Assembly (NCBI GenBank): GCA_025738555.1
Contig: JAOVFP010000023.1
Coordinates: 868,001 to 932,000 of the forward strand
Direction of reading: 5' to 3'
Origin: Cyathus striatus
Taxonomy: Eukaryota > Basidiomycota > Agaricomycetes > Agaricales > Nidulariaceae
DNA length: 64,000 nucleotides
Shown here: one piece after another, positions 46,769-58,433 of the stretch
How the letters are laid out: the number at the start of each line of letters is the position of its first letter
How positions within the stretch are numbered: the stretch's first letter is position 1
The notes under the pieces: model-generated
The model's input: the letters and a program-made list of their open reading frames with translations, nothing else
The model's database searches: none
What the model was told of the DNA's origin: nothing
Position numbers and translations under genes: made by a program

Positions 46769-47596
46769 ATGGTAAGCACTCAGCAGTATCGCCGCAATAC
46801 GGGATAATATAACCATTATCTATAGTCCAATGTCTTACGTCCTTACCTTTCAGCCGTCAGATCAACTCTGACTGCTGCACTTACCTTGGAGAACTTCTCG
46901 TCACAGGTAATATATAGTTTCCGTGTCTTATCTCGGTCCCTAACTTGGTGTGATTGTCTCCAGGTTGTCGAGCGCCACAATAAGCCAGAGGTTGAAACTG
47001 GGTACGGTGCTTAAATCCAGGAAGCAAAAATCCATCTAAACACTTCCTAGAACATCTAAGGAAGTGCTCCTGAATCCTTTGACCATCTCTCGCAATGAAA
47101 ACGAGCGCGTCCTGATCGAGCCATCTGTCAACTCCATTCGGCTAAGCATAAAGATCAAGCAGGCCGACGAAATTGAGCGAGTTTTGTGTCATCAGTTTAC
47201 TAGGTTTATGATGCAGAGGGCTGAGAGCTTCATCGTGCTCCGACGTAAGCCAGTTCCGGTACGGTTTTTCGTTTCGTATTTCAACATGTTAACTGACGTG
47301 GCACAATATATTAGGGATACGACATCTCATTTCTTATAACGAATACCCATACCGAAACTATGTTGAAGCATAAAATTGTTGATTTTATAATTCAGTACGT
47401 AATGTGCTTATCTTATTATTTTTAAAGGCTGATTTGTTATGGCGGTAGCTTTATGGAGGAAGTGGATAAAGAAATCAGTGAAATGAAACTTAGTCTGAAT
47501 GCTCGGGCGCGTATTGTTGCCGAATCGTACCTTACAGCTGTAAGTTATTCTTTACTACGAAAGTTTGCCGCTAATGCTTTGTAGTTCAATGCATGA
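46769..47596 (+). CDS. ARC19: Arp2/3 complex subunit 4 (ARPC4, p20)
   Basis: Exon 1 is only the ATG at 46769-46771; the intron ends at 46825 and the next exon reads [20 protein letters not shown] and [20 protein letters not shown]. Then come [20 protein letters not shown] and [60 protein letters not shown] and [20 protein letters not shown], ending FNA with TGA at 47594-47596. It matches ARPC4 along its full length, about 168 residues. The protein sits at the core of the actin-nucleating Arp2/3 complex. The single-codon first exon and very short last exon (3 codons) are notable but typical of intron-rich basidiomycete genes. Confidence 0.95.
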
Positions 47597-47703
47597 ACTC
47601 CTTTAGTACATACCAGGCACTTCTCCGACCACGATGCATCTCTGTATCAAATATTGTATATTCTATCAATGCAATCCAGCAAATGTTTCTTCATACTTGA
47701 CAT

Positions 47704-48336
47704 TTAGTGTGACATATCGACTCGATCACCACAACGAGCCAATCGCAAGCGCGTCTCTAGGTTCAGCTTAACATAGCCATTCCACTCGTGCGCCAAGATA
47801 CTATATCCCATAACATTGCTGTATGAGCCGTCCAGATTCTTCCAGCAGTCCCTTCTCTTTGCCTCCAACTTCGCCTTTGCCACTAAATCTAACCACTGCA
47901 GCATCGGCGCATTATCAGCCCCAGTTTCAAACGTAACTCGATGGAACTTTTCTTTTTCGAATATGTATTCGAGTAAAGTATAGAGTGTTTCTGTTGCAAT
48001 TCCTTTTCCATGGGTATTAGGATGTACGAGTATCCCGGTCTCGCATGATTCATTCGCCCTGTCTATGTTAAAGAGGCCCGACATCCCCACCAGGGAATAG
48101 CTGCCATTATCGTCGAGCAAATGAATATGGAAGTCCATTATTCGCGCATCATTTGAACGGCTCTCTCGACGTACTCCGGCCTCGTACGCAGTCATAGTCT
48201 CTGGTAGAAAGCGAAGATATTGTCGAATTCCTGGCAAAGTGCGAAGCACACTGACAGCGTCATCATCAGCAGAAGACGGTGGTGCCAGTTTTAATCTCCC
48301 AGTTGGCGAGGTCAATGTGATAGTATGGTGAGGCAT
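47704..48336 (-). CDS. GNAT-family N-acetyltransferase (RimJ/RimL-like)
   Basis: A single exon of 210 codons from 48336, MPHHTITLTSPTGRLKLAPP. The fold signs are SLVGMSGLFNIDRANESCET, then GILVHPNTHGKGIATETLYT, the Q/RxxGxG/A acetyl-CoA loop (HGKGIA), then LLEYIFEKEKFHRVTFET and GADNAPMLQWLD. NVMGYSILAHEW near the end is also usual for the family. It likely acetylates a small molecule or peptide amine; substrate unknown. It lies 107 bp from the ARPC4 stop, convergent with it. The lack of introns sets it apart from its neighbours. Confidence 0.85.
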   Translation of the reverse strand: MPHHTITLTSPTGRLKLAPPSSADDDAVSVLRTLPGIRQYLRFLPETMTAYEAGVRRESRSNDARIMDFHIHLLDDNGSYSLVGMSGLFNIDRANESCETGILVHPNTHGKGIATETLYTLLEYIFEKEKFHRVTFETGADNAPMLQWLDLVAKAKLEAKRRDCWKNLDGSYSNVMGYSILAHEWNGYVKLNLETRLRLARCGDRVDMSH

Positions 48337-48547
48337 TAGAAACTCCCGCTACCTTCTACGTAGAGTTACGGCTGGTTACGGTGAAAAATCAAAAACTTGC
48401 CGAGAAAATACCTAAAACCACCCATCAACCGGAGTTTAGATGAGTTTCAACCTTCGAATAGGCAACTCCCAGGTCCCTGTGTCAGCCTGTGTCTCGACTC
48501 TCCGTATCTACAACTTGAACAACTCTTACGCAATTCTTAAAGCTTAA

Positions 48548-49394
48548 GGCCCTTTTCGGGTGCGTGGGGAAGGGGAGGGGAAGGATTCGGTTAACCCGCC
48601 AAATTTGATAAAATCTAAGCCGAACCCTTCGCCAGACCTTAACTAATGATTTTAGAAAAATGTTCGATGTAAAACTTGTGTTCGGATGTCCCTGGGGAGG
48701 GGCTGGGGAGGGGCTGGGGAGGGGATGGGCATGTCACACTTTTTTCCCACAAGCAACTCTCTCATCATTTTCCGCGCCTATCATACACTCCAAACCACCG
48801 GCATCAATGTTTCCATCAGTGGTCAGCCACCTTTATCGTTGCCTTCCCGCTTCTCCCCTCATCATTCCCAACAATGAGCACATATTTAGTTAATTTCCAG
48901 CTCATTTTTTGCGCATTTACCTCAATTTTTCATAGTTGCATTTATTATCTTTATAGTTACACACATCAGCCTTTCTTACATGTAATTTACAAGAAGTTTT
49001 ATTTCAAAAACATAAACACATATCAGTATACTTCAGATACATTTCTTGCCTATCTTACATATATGCCTTACAGTATAACTATATTATGATGTATATTTGT
49101 GTTACTTTTCGTTCATAAAAAGATTGAAATAAAATTAGCCATGGGCTAGATATAATTGAAGTTTATGTGTGCTCACCGTTGAGCACGATGACGGGATGAA
49201 GCGGGGTTGATGGCAACGTCGTTACGACATAGGTTGCGATTGGGTTCCGACGTAACGCACAGGATTTGATATTGAGTTACACTTTGTGACATTGAAAAAT
49301 TAGACCCGTGGGAATGGCTCTTCCCCTGGTCCGGTGTACGGATCACCTCCCCAGAATCCTTCCCCTCCCCTTCCCCACGCACCCGAAAAGGGCC
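48548..49394. mobile_element. 847-bp Harbinger-like MITE with 41-bp TIRs and TAA duplication
   Basis: Perfect inverted repeats of 41 bp lie at 48548-48588 and 49354-49394, starting GGCCCTTTTCGGGTGCGTGG. TAA flanks both sides (48545-48547 and 49395-49397). A 3-bp TWA duplication with GG-rich TIR is typical of PIF/Harbinger-type elements. The interior has no transposase frame. It holds three tandem copies of GGGGAGGGGCT (last copy ends AT) at 48694-48726, and a long AT-rich right half. It lies between the GNAT gene and the Rad5-like gene. Confidence 0.85.
48694..48726 (+). repeat. 3 x 11-bp G-rich tandem repeat
   Basis: Units GGGGAGGGGCT, GGGGAGGGGCT and GGGGAGGGGAT in direct array, followed by GGGC. 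Six G-runs of four give strong G-quadruplex potential on the plus strand. The TIRs of the surrounding MITE have the same GGGGAAGGGGAGGGG style. Confidence 0.85.
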
Positions 49395-49816
49395 TAAGTA
49401 TCTATAAATACGTACTTATAACGAAAAAAAAATTGCAAAATACTTTTCGTAAGTAATATAATAGATAAGTAAATAAAATCCGAGCGAGGCACAGCCACTA
49501 TGCATTCCAACACAAACAATTTAACTACAGTACGGCGTACTTAAGTACATATAGGGTTGTGACCAGCCGTTCTGTGTGACGTATTAAGTAGTTCATCGCA
49601 AAGGCATCGTCGTCTGGATTCAACAAATATAGCATACATCCAGATTTCATGGTCATGGCGATTGTCTAATCATAAAAGTTGCTGCGGCAACACGCCAGCT
49701 GCCTTTCAAAAGTGACAAGAAAGTGTGTTCTGTAATTATGCTATGCTCTGTAATTATTATCTGTTTAATAAACCTCGAACCCATATGCACCTTTTGGCAC
49801 CGCTTCCTTCGATTTC
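49395..49816. other. intergenic region, 3' of the Rad5-like gene
   Basis: AT-rich stretch after the MITE. It should hold the 3' UTR of the helicase gene on the minus strand. No gene seen. Confidence 0.4.
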
Positions 49817-52800
49817 TTAGTTTCCAGCTGGATGTTGTTGTAATCCAAAAAGTTGGACGAGGTCTACCATATCATATTCAATAAGTGTTCATAATGTAGT
49901 TCAATTATAAGAACTACCTTGTAACCTTGCTTCTCTTTGCTGCCGCTGGGTTTCCTTGCGTTTGATTCCAGAAAATGCCTAGAAGATTGATAAATTTTCT
50001 GGAGCGTAGATAACATCAACGACACATACTTGCTGAATCAATTTCTTCTTCTTTTCCTGAATTTCAAGAACTTTCGATTCTACGGTGTCTTCGGCAATCA
50101 GTTGATAAACGCGAACTGGTTTATTTTGGCCAATGCGGTTGACCCTGTCTACTGCTTGACTTTCGATTCCTTCCTGAAAATATTATCAACACCAAACTTA
50201 TTTTCAGGGTTACGAAGTGACCAACCTGCCACCAACTAACGAGTTTAAATATCATCATTTCTTTGATTAAGCAAGCAATCCACAATTAAATGACTTACGG
50301 GTCCATTCTGCAACACGGCAACAAATTTCGATCAATATTACCCTTCTTTGATTTCATCTAAAACTTACAGATATACATTGTTAGCGACTGGGAAAACGAA
50401 AACCAAGTTAGGGTTTATCAACATAAAGATGCCACATGACACACCCGTTAAGTTCAATCCAAGAGCACCCTAATGAGTAAAACCGATGAGTTACTATACA
50501 ACACCACAAAGGTAATTCAGCACTTACAGCTTTGAGCGATATTAACATAACACTCGGATTTTCAGCTGAGTGTGCCTTCTCCTTGCCCTTCGATTTTAAC
50601 TGATCATCAACGAAATCAGAAAGTTCACCGCCGTCGTCGTTCATTACGAAGTCAGGATCGCCACCATCATCGCCTACAGTGTCGTTGTCCGTGAAGATCC
50701 TCTGCGCTTTCCGAGTCCTAGCTCCTCTACGAAGAGCTTCATGTGACAGAAGATTTACATTATCTTCTATCGGAATTGAAAACCTAGCAAGTGTTTCTTG
50801 ACGCCTCTTAGCGGACATTTGTCCGTCAAAGCGAACATACGAAATGCTGCGATAATCAGCAGTAACTAAGCGCACTGTAAACAGCAACTTACCCTTCTGC
50901 TTCAAGAACTTCGCCAATCTTCATAACACGTTTACTAAGAATGTTTTAGGCGAGAGAAGCAGCTCACCTTATCCAAGAATGAGGTGAATTGCGAAAATAC
51001 TAAAGACTTTTCAGTAGAAGGATTTAACCGAAGGAGATGAACGAGTTGTTCTATCTTAGCAGAAGATCCGGCGCTTATACTAGTAGCTTGTGTATCTTCC
51101 ATTACTCGCACCGGCTTTTGCGTGAGATCAGGAGTAGGAGGTTCATATAAATCCGCTAAAGTAATGAGCCTACGATCCTAATAACCATATTGGAACAATG
51201 CATGGACGTGTATTTAAGTGGAGCGTACCATAGGGCATTTGGGATCACGGGCAATAACCTCAGAAATACTGTTGTATATGTGAGTCGAATGAAAGCCTTA
51301 CAGCGAAAGTCAGAGCACACCATGCAAAACAAAAAGCGTGTGCGCATCGTGTTATACGAGGATCGTTGAGAATACAAAAGCAAACAGGACATTCTTCACA
51401 GTCTTCTATGGCTTGACTAAGCAAAGACTGGAGGCGCTCCTTTTCTTCTGGAGTAATCGGTATGAAATTTGAGTTGGCTGGGGAGTGATTGTCGCAATCT
51501 GCAGTTCTTAATTGCTCCATATAATTGCGGGGAATAAGGCCAGGATGAAGGGCCAACTGCCTCAAGCGGGTAAGCATGCCCAAGACGTTTGATTGAATCA
51601 GCGATGCTCCACCTCCACCATTCATAATTTTCTCAAAGCGCTGTTTAGAAACCTGCTCAACCTCGTCATAAAGAAGCTACGAATTTGATTTGAATATAAC
51701 CAAAGTAGATGTATTAGATTGACTTACCCTGGCCTCCTCACTGAGTGATACAGGAACTTTGATCATCTCTACCTTTAACAGTGTTGGCACAATTTATCAA
51801 TAACAATTAAAAGTTCCATACCGGTGGTAGAGGAATGAGGGGTTGGCCATTACTATCTTGCATCTGTCGGCAAAAGTTTGGCGGGGGTTTCAACGATAGA
51901 AAATGAAATAACCTCTTTTGTCCTGCGAATACATATTTGGTTCATTAGTGCCTGGAAAGGCAACCACCCATTACTTCAACATATTTCAATAATTTAATTT
52001 AACGGTGAGTTACCTTTAGTAATTCAACACCACTCATCTCTCCATTCTTTAGAGGACGAAGGAGTAATCGCTTATAAAAATCCGTATTATCGAGAGGGCG
52101 ACATACACGCAAGAAAGTGAGAAGAGATCCCAAATCCTGAGTTTGATGGAGTAAAAAGAGCTGAAGATTGAAAGGAGCTACGAAACGAACCTGTGGAGAA
52201 TTGATAATGGGAGTTCCACTGAGTACCCATCGCCTCTCAGCTTCAAGTGCAACCACGGCTTGAGCCATTTTGGTCTTTGCGTTACGAATACTGTGACCTT
52301 CATCAAGAATAATCCTCTGAAAGGGTGAATAAAGTAAGAACGAATTCACATATTTATAGACCACGCTAACAAACCTTCCATCGAACATCGAAAAGATTCT
52401 TCTCTGCTTTCTTCTTTTTTCTACTGGGACCGTCCGGGCCGCTGACGGAATCAGCATGTTCACTTGTTACCGTCTGATAAGTAGTGATCACGACATCATA
52501 TTTCTGCAGTTCTGCGGCACTCTTTCGATTATTACCGTAATAAACGCAGAATAAAAGACTGCTGTTATTGCAATGATCTTGTATCTGCTTTTCCCAGTTA
52601 GATAATACAGACAGTGGAGCAACTATCAAGAAGTTAAAATGAGTTTAGCCGATAGGTATTTGTTCAACCAACCGATCAAAGTAGATTTCGAGAAGTTAGT
52701 TGAAACATCGTTCTTTGTTGCAAGAACAAGGGCGATCATGGTGAGTGTTTTTCCCAACCCCTGCGATGAATCAGTTAATTTATATTATATGACTAAGACA

Positions 52801-54670
52801 ATGAAGCAGTGTACCATAGCATCTGCACATAGGGCCCCTCTGCCGAGAACAGGAGGCTCGCTTTGAGGTGTTTTAGTTGCAACTAAAAATGGAGTTCAGA
52901 GTATAAATAACGGGATTACGGCATCGACATCATATCTTACTATTATAGAAGTATTCCTATAAAAATGGAGGATCAGTATAGATATGAGGTATGCATTCAA
53001 AGAGACCAGATACCTTGCCACCGCTTTTCCTTAACACCCAAAATTGCACAGGCTTGTCTTTCTCAGTTTGTGGCAGCTTCGGATATTCACGATCAATACA
53101 CCATTGTAAGGCCTGATTCTATAATGATAAAAATATCAAGCAGAAGTGCATGTACCGAGGAATTTAAATAGATAACGACACACTTGATGTTTCATTAAGT
53201 CCACTTTTAAATTTCCTTTCAGAATTCCAGGGGGATCCGGATGTAATGGAAGGTTTAAGATATCATCGGATGCGCAGAGTGTATCTAGCATGGAGCTCCT
53301 TCTTCCTTCATCGTCGACCTTCTCTAAGGTACTAAGCATCTGTCTCAATTCTGCGGCTTTCTGCAGGGCTTCGTGTTGCTTTTGTACGGCTTCGATTTGA
53401 GCAGGAGTCTGTGTTACTGCGCGATGTGACGATGACGATGACGATGTGGCTATGGTGGGAACAGCAACTGGTGCGCGCACTATTCCTGTAGTTTGGTTTC
53501 TACGAGGGAACCCCTTCCGACCAGGCGTCGCCCAGATTAACGATGGCTCAAGGGTTTCTCGTTTGTCGGAAGGCCCATAGATTCGCAAGGTGCTGGAAAA
53601 TATCACGTAAGATCATATCAACTCATTGACGGAATAAAGCATACATAGACAGTGTATAACCCGGTCTTCCAGATACTAGGAGCGAAGGGTTAAAGTTTTC
53701 TCCCTTTCATTAACGGTGAAAAACTCACAGTTTCCGTCGTTAATAACACCTTCCACGGTTACTGCACGTCTATCAAGAAGGGGTGCCAAATTTTCAGCTA
53801 TTTTCCTGGGAAGATGTCCTACTTGCGTCTGGCCGATATTTTTTACTTGAATCGCATTCCTAATTCAAAGGTTGAAGTTCTAACAGATTAAAATAAGTGT
53901 ATGTACTTGCCTGTCATATCGGTTCTGGGGCTCTCTTACGAGAAGGACCTCTTCTCCTGGCCCAACCAAGCCTAAAATTTGTAGTAGCCACGAACAGCCA
54001 TGCAACAGAACATAAATATACCACTGTAGTATTGTATACCAACAACGTTTGTTGACATTGAGCAATAAAGCTCGTCTCTTGGTTCTTCTGCAGCAGGCTC
54101 GTCGGTAGCATCATCTTCAGTTCGAGAAGATAACACGGACGGAACAGAGGTCGGAGGTTGATCTGCCTTCCGTTTGTTGCTAATTTGCGACGAACTGCTC
54201 GCAATCGTGCTTCCGTTCCCAATAGCAGGGCGAGCAGCAAACGTCACGGGTCTTCTAGTCTTGGCGGATTCGGGAACATCGGCGGGGTCGACGTGTCCGA
54301 GGCCGATAGCTAGTCGAATCTTCTGCTGGTCCGCAGAGCTATAGTGATTTAGAAACTGATTACATAAGGGAAAGAGAAGACGCAACGTTAGCCCTTGAAA
54401 ACCAACAATATTTTGTAAGGGAATAGAAGCTAACTGCCCCAGAATTGCAGGAGTAACACAACCCCTTAGTCAAGTTAGGTTGATGCGTTGGTGAAGAGCA
54501 ATACACTTACCAGTGGCGCCATTCTACATTTTCACCGTATTCGCTAGGTACGGTTTTACCATAACGAAGAGTACCAACAGGTAATGCAGAGCCCTAGGCA
54601 CTTTGTCAGTAAGCAAAAACGGACAAAAAAAACTTGAGTATATACATTGCAGGGAGCGGGTCCGTGACAT
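49817..54670 (-). CDS. HIRAN-SNF2-RING helicase, Rad5/HLTF family
   Basis: Minus-strand exons give, in order: ALPVGTLRYGKTVPSEYGEN; a HIRAN domain (VGIQYYSG, LVGPGEEVLLVREPQNRYDR, VGHLPRKIAENLAPLLDRRA); SNF2 motifs GLGKTLTMIALVLATKN, LIVAPLSVLSNWEKQI, YDVVITTYQTV, RIILDEGHSIRNAKTKMA (DEGH box) and RRWVLSGTPIINS; a RING finger CEECPVCFCILNDPRITRCA and HAFC, with CPMDRR; then the helicase C domain SLVFSQFTSFLDKIG, YVRFDGQMSAKRRQ and SQAVDRVNRIGQNKPVRVYQ. It ends FGLQQHPAGN, stop 49817-49819. Rad5/HLTF proteins polyubiquitinate PCNA and remodel stalled forks. An acidic insert lies in the C-terminal lobe. The 5' end is uncertain: the first clear exon starts near 54600 and I place the ATG tentatively at 54670. 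Confidence 0.9.
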
Positions 54671-54964
54671 TTAGCGCGTGTACTTTTGCTGTACTAAATT
54701 TAGCGTGTGCCAAACGCGGTGAGCACCGGAAGTGAATAAGTGAATATCAGTATAGCACTCACTCCTAGAGCATGTCGAGTAGCCATACTCAGGTCAGGAA
54801 AACAATATGGTGCAAGTGTCAGCTAGGGGTTGTATATTGTAACTTGCTAAACCGTTTGTGCCAATTCAATTTGATTCAATTAGAACACACGACGCGAATG
54901 CCAAACAAACCACAACGCGCCTCGACCCACCTTCTCATTAACGTGCATCCCTACCATACTAATA
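54671..54964. promoter_or_regulatory. divergent promoter Rad5-like / NSE4
   Basis: About 294 bp between the tentative helicase start and the NSE4 start. The inverted pair AGCGCGTGTAC and TAGCGTGTGCC at 54673-54710 is close to an MluI-box-like CGCGT motif (ACGCGT family), which is cell-cycle linked in fungi; this is a suggestion only. Confidence 0.35.
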
Positions 54965-56321
54965 ATGCCAGATCATGATATGAGAGACCTGACTGCTGAA
55001 GATAGTACGCTCATATACTATCATATCCAGTGCTCAGCTAGCTCATCCTCATATTTCAGACTTCGTCTTCGACCCAGATCAAGATCCTGAAGAGAAACGC
55101 GCCGTACGCCAAAACTACAGGTCTTTAACCAGGAAAATAGAAGGTGTTTGTTCACATGAATAAGCAGTAATATGCAAATACTTAGTCCTTTCAATTCAGA
55201 ACATCATGGAAACCCCACCGATTTCACCGCAGAGGAACTGCTTAACCAGGTTCAGCAAGCTGACAAGCTTTTCAGTAAAGGTACACTTTGCAGGATTCTC
55301 CAAAGACGGTAATGATATGCATTACTTTTAGTCAGAGGGCCACAGGAAGCTACCTTGGACTCTCACTTGCTTTTAATGGCTTCAAATATGGGTGCCCAGA
55401 AAGCGCGTGCTATGAAATCGGGTTCTGGAGTGTTCGACATAGACGATTTCGTTTCTAAGCTTATCACGTATATGGGTGGTCGTAAGCCTGTTGAAGATGC
55501 TGCTCCTGAGAACTCGGACGAAGAAGACGCTGCTGATGGAGATGCAACGTTAGATTGGGACAGAATTGGCAGGAAAGCTCTTGCGAAAAGTCGACGCGTT
55601 CCCGTTACTGGATTCATGTATGTTCTTGTTCGCCTTTCATGTGTGGCATATATAGCCAACAGGTGAATCACAGGCTCGGACCTCTATCCATTGAGCAGAA
55701 GAAGCGTGGTCCTATAAAGCGAGCAAAGCTTGAAATGAATAAAGATGAAATGAAGAAACCTCAAGAGTTGAGAGAAGAGGATATTGCAAGGTCTGAGAAT
55801 GAAACGACGAAAAACGTTACGACGGTTTGTAGTCCCATTTCGACTGGTGATCTCATGTAAACCTAACTCACAATTTTGCAGATCAAAAAGATACTGGATC
55901 AGGCGGGTACAACAAATCTCTTCAAATTTGTAGTAAACCCAAACGATTTTGCTCAATCTGTCGAAAATATTTTCTATTTATCATTTCTTATACGTGATGG
56001 AATGGTTGCGTTGGAAATAGACGAGAAAGGAGAACCAAACATTTGTGAGTTCTTTCTGTTGAATGTATGGTTGCATTTCTAAATTGCAAGTAGATACATG
56101 TGAACAACCCAGTGACAAAGACTATGCTGATGGATTGAAGAAACAGCAAATGGTTCTTGAATTTGACATGGCGACGTGGAAAGTTGGTCATTTTTTTAAT
56201 CTTTTTATGAATATAAGCTAATGCCAACTAGCGTGCAATTGAAGTGTTTGATATTAGAAAGTCGTTGATCCCGCAGCGGCCTGCAGCGAGAACTAAGCTT
56301 GGAGATAAATGGTACGGCTGA
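54965..56321 (+). CDS. NSE4: Nse4, kleisin of the SMC5-SMC6 complex
   Basis: Start MPDHDMRDLTAED at 54965, an intron from 55003, then FVFDPDQDPEEKRAVRQNYR and SLTRKIEG, the usual Nse4 N-terminal RxxYR helix. Next come FTAEELLNQVQQADKLFSK and EATLDSHLLLMASNMGAQKA, then FDIDDFVSKLITYMGG. The C-terminal part has LGPLSIEQKKRGPIKRAKLE, NLFKFVVNPNDFAQSVENIF and YLSFLIRDGMVALEIDEKGE, the Nse4 C-terminal winged-helix motif. It ends GDKWYG with TGA at 56319-56321. Nse4 bridges the SMC5/6 heads with Nse1 and Nse3 in DNA repair. Eight or so introns; no break seen. Confidence 0.93.
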
Positions 56322-56452
56322 TAATGACTGGACCGGTGATTTCAGATATGTTGTACCATAGGATGTGATATAGCATATATTCGGTTGATAATACACTTGC
56401 AAATATGTACATTGCCAAGATATATCTTTCACGGAAGGAAAGTTTCAACTAT

Positions 56453-57887
56453 TCAACATCTTGTTCGAGGATGAAACGAGAACTTCAAATTTCCTGCTGC
56501 ATCGTATATGCCATAACCTGGTTCTTGATTATCACTGTAAATGTGTGCAAACCAACCCACGCCTCCACCAACAACATGTTTCAGATCATTGCAATGATTA
56601 TCAAGAAGAACGTAGTAGTCCTTAAGGCGACAACAGTTAGCATATAAATGTAGACAAAAATCAAAGGCATCACATGTTCATTCTGGACATCAGCCACTGC
56701 GTCAGGACTATTTGGTTGTACGCTGGGGGATGTGACCGATGGCCAGCCGTTCTTGAAGAAATCCAAAGATGAAAATGAATTTAGTCCGAGAATGTTTGAA
56801 ACCTACTTCATCGAAATACATCTTCTTTCCCTTACCGTGGTCGATGAACCATTGAAGATCATTCAATACAAGCGGCCACGAATTATTCGCTAATATAACC
56901 TTGTCAAACTTTATAGATATACAAATTTATTCGTGAACTTACCAGTGGAGGCTTCCTGGGAGAAAAAAGGCAACATATGTATATTGATAGAGTCTAATGC
57001 ATCCAAGAGTTCTTGAGCACCGCCTCTTTCTTGGTAACTATCACATGGCTGTTAGGCTGTGTTAACGAAAACTCGCACGAAAGCTTACCCGTATGCGAGT
57101 TCAGAAACAGTCACCGGAATATTCAGGCTAGATAGGTTAGCTTTCGCAGCTTTGACTTGTTCCGTTAATTCTTCATGAGGAAGGACATTGTCAAATAGAG
57201 GCTCGGATCCGAACTGAAGGACGCGAGTAACAAACTTCGCTCTGGGATTTCGGTGAAGTGCCGCCAGAAGGGTGTCTCTCCTACCGATCCAAACATCGTC
57301 TCCATTAAATCCAAACTGCCTGCAATGTTACCTGGTAAATTGAGTTACAGATGACTATATCTTACCCATATGAGGGCATGTACTCCAAGGCTGCTTTTCC
57401 AAGCGGCATCTACAATATCATCACTGCGTCGCAGTTAGCTGGTTTCATCGAGTGAAACGCTACGACATACTAGAATCCTTCACGGTCGCATGCACCGTAC
57501 AGCCGAACATAGCGGGATTTGAAATGATACCGAATGTCCTGAAATTCTCGAATAAGCTGTTCAGGAGTTTGACCTGGCATTCGGTGGTCAGGCGTCTGCT
57601 GCAAAACAATGATGCCATTAAATGTACGAACAGGCCGTTACTTCGTAGCTAAATCCTAAGAATGCATATTCTGTGTCAGGATCACACCACCAGTTTTCCA
57701 AGTGACTGGAGGGTGGCGTATCACGAGGCATTTTGAAATCGAGAGCTGGAAAGCAACTCTTCCATGGTGGTATCTCGTTGGTGTCTCGCATAGCAATACT
57801 GAACGCCTGATTAAAAGGAATTAAATTTGCTGTAATGAAGTCTTTGGTAAAGCATAGCAGCACAGATAAAGCGTGGAATCGGCGCAT
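56453..57887 (-). CDS. secreted GH17-like beta-1,3-glucanase family protein
   Basis: Start at 57887, MRRFHALSVLLCFTKDFITA, a signal peptide, then WWCDPDTEYAFLGFSYEVTA. After an intron the exon QTPEQLIREFQDIRYHFKSR and YVRLYGACDREGFY follows, then VHALIWFGFNGDDVWIGRRD, RNPRAKFVTRVLQFGSEPLF, NIPVTVSELAYGYQERGGA (acid/base and nucleophile area, SEL), HMLPFFSQEAS, and MYFDENGWPSVTSPSVQPNS. The end is GYGIYDAAGNLKFSFHPRTR and C with TGA at 56453-56455. It matches basidiomycete GH17-like proteins, probably cell-wall glucan remodelling. Around ten introns. Confidence 0.87.
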
Positions 57888-58433
57888 ATCAACACATTCA
57901 TATTCAGTCTTGAATAGCGGGCGGGACCTTAAATAGCACCTCAGAGAAGATACACGCACAATCATTCGTGATAACGAATGTGCAAAAGTGCCACATGGAC
58001 GTGCTAGAAATGACCTACAGAAGCATTATTTCATGACAGGTCATTCTTGCGATGGAGAAGTGTAAGAAATAAATTTGCCCTGAAGCTTCAGGATTGATTG
58101 ATTCCGTATGAATCACTAGTTTAAACTAAAGCAGCACAGTTACCTAAATAAGGGATACCTAAAAATAAATATTATCATTCAAAATAGATACACAAGATAA
58201 CACATTACCTAACTGTATATATGTAGTAGGAGAAGGGGGTCAAACTATATTTGTAACTAAAGGTAATGTCGAATATAACGCATTTGAAGGGTCACCGGAT
58301 AAGCTATGCAGTAGATACATATGATGCATCTAACCCAAGTGGAAGCATCGTGGAATCGTTGAGAACATAACGTTCCCAAGAGCGCTTCTGCAACTGGTCC
58401 GACTTTTCAGCGAAACATATCAGCCCTTAGCGA
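57888..58433. other. intergenic region between gelsolin-repeat and GH17 genes
   Basis: Both neighbours are on the minus strand, so this holds the 3' UTR of the gelsolin-repeat gene and the GH17 promoter. An in-frame ATG at 57965 extends the GH17 frame but lies before the signal peptide and is disfavoured. AT-rich; no gene seen. Confidence 0.4.
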
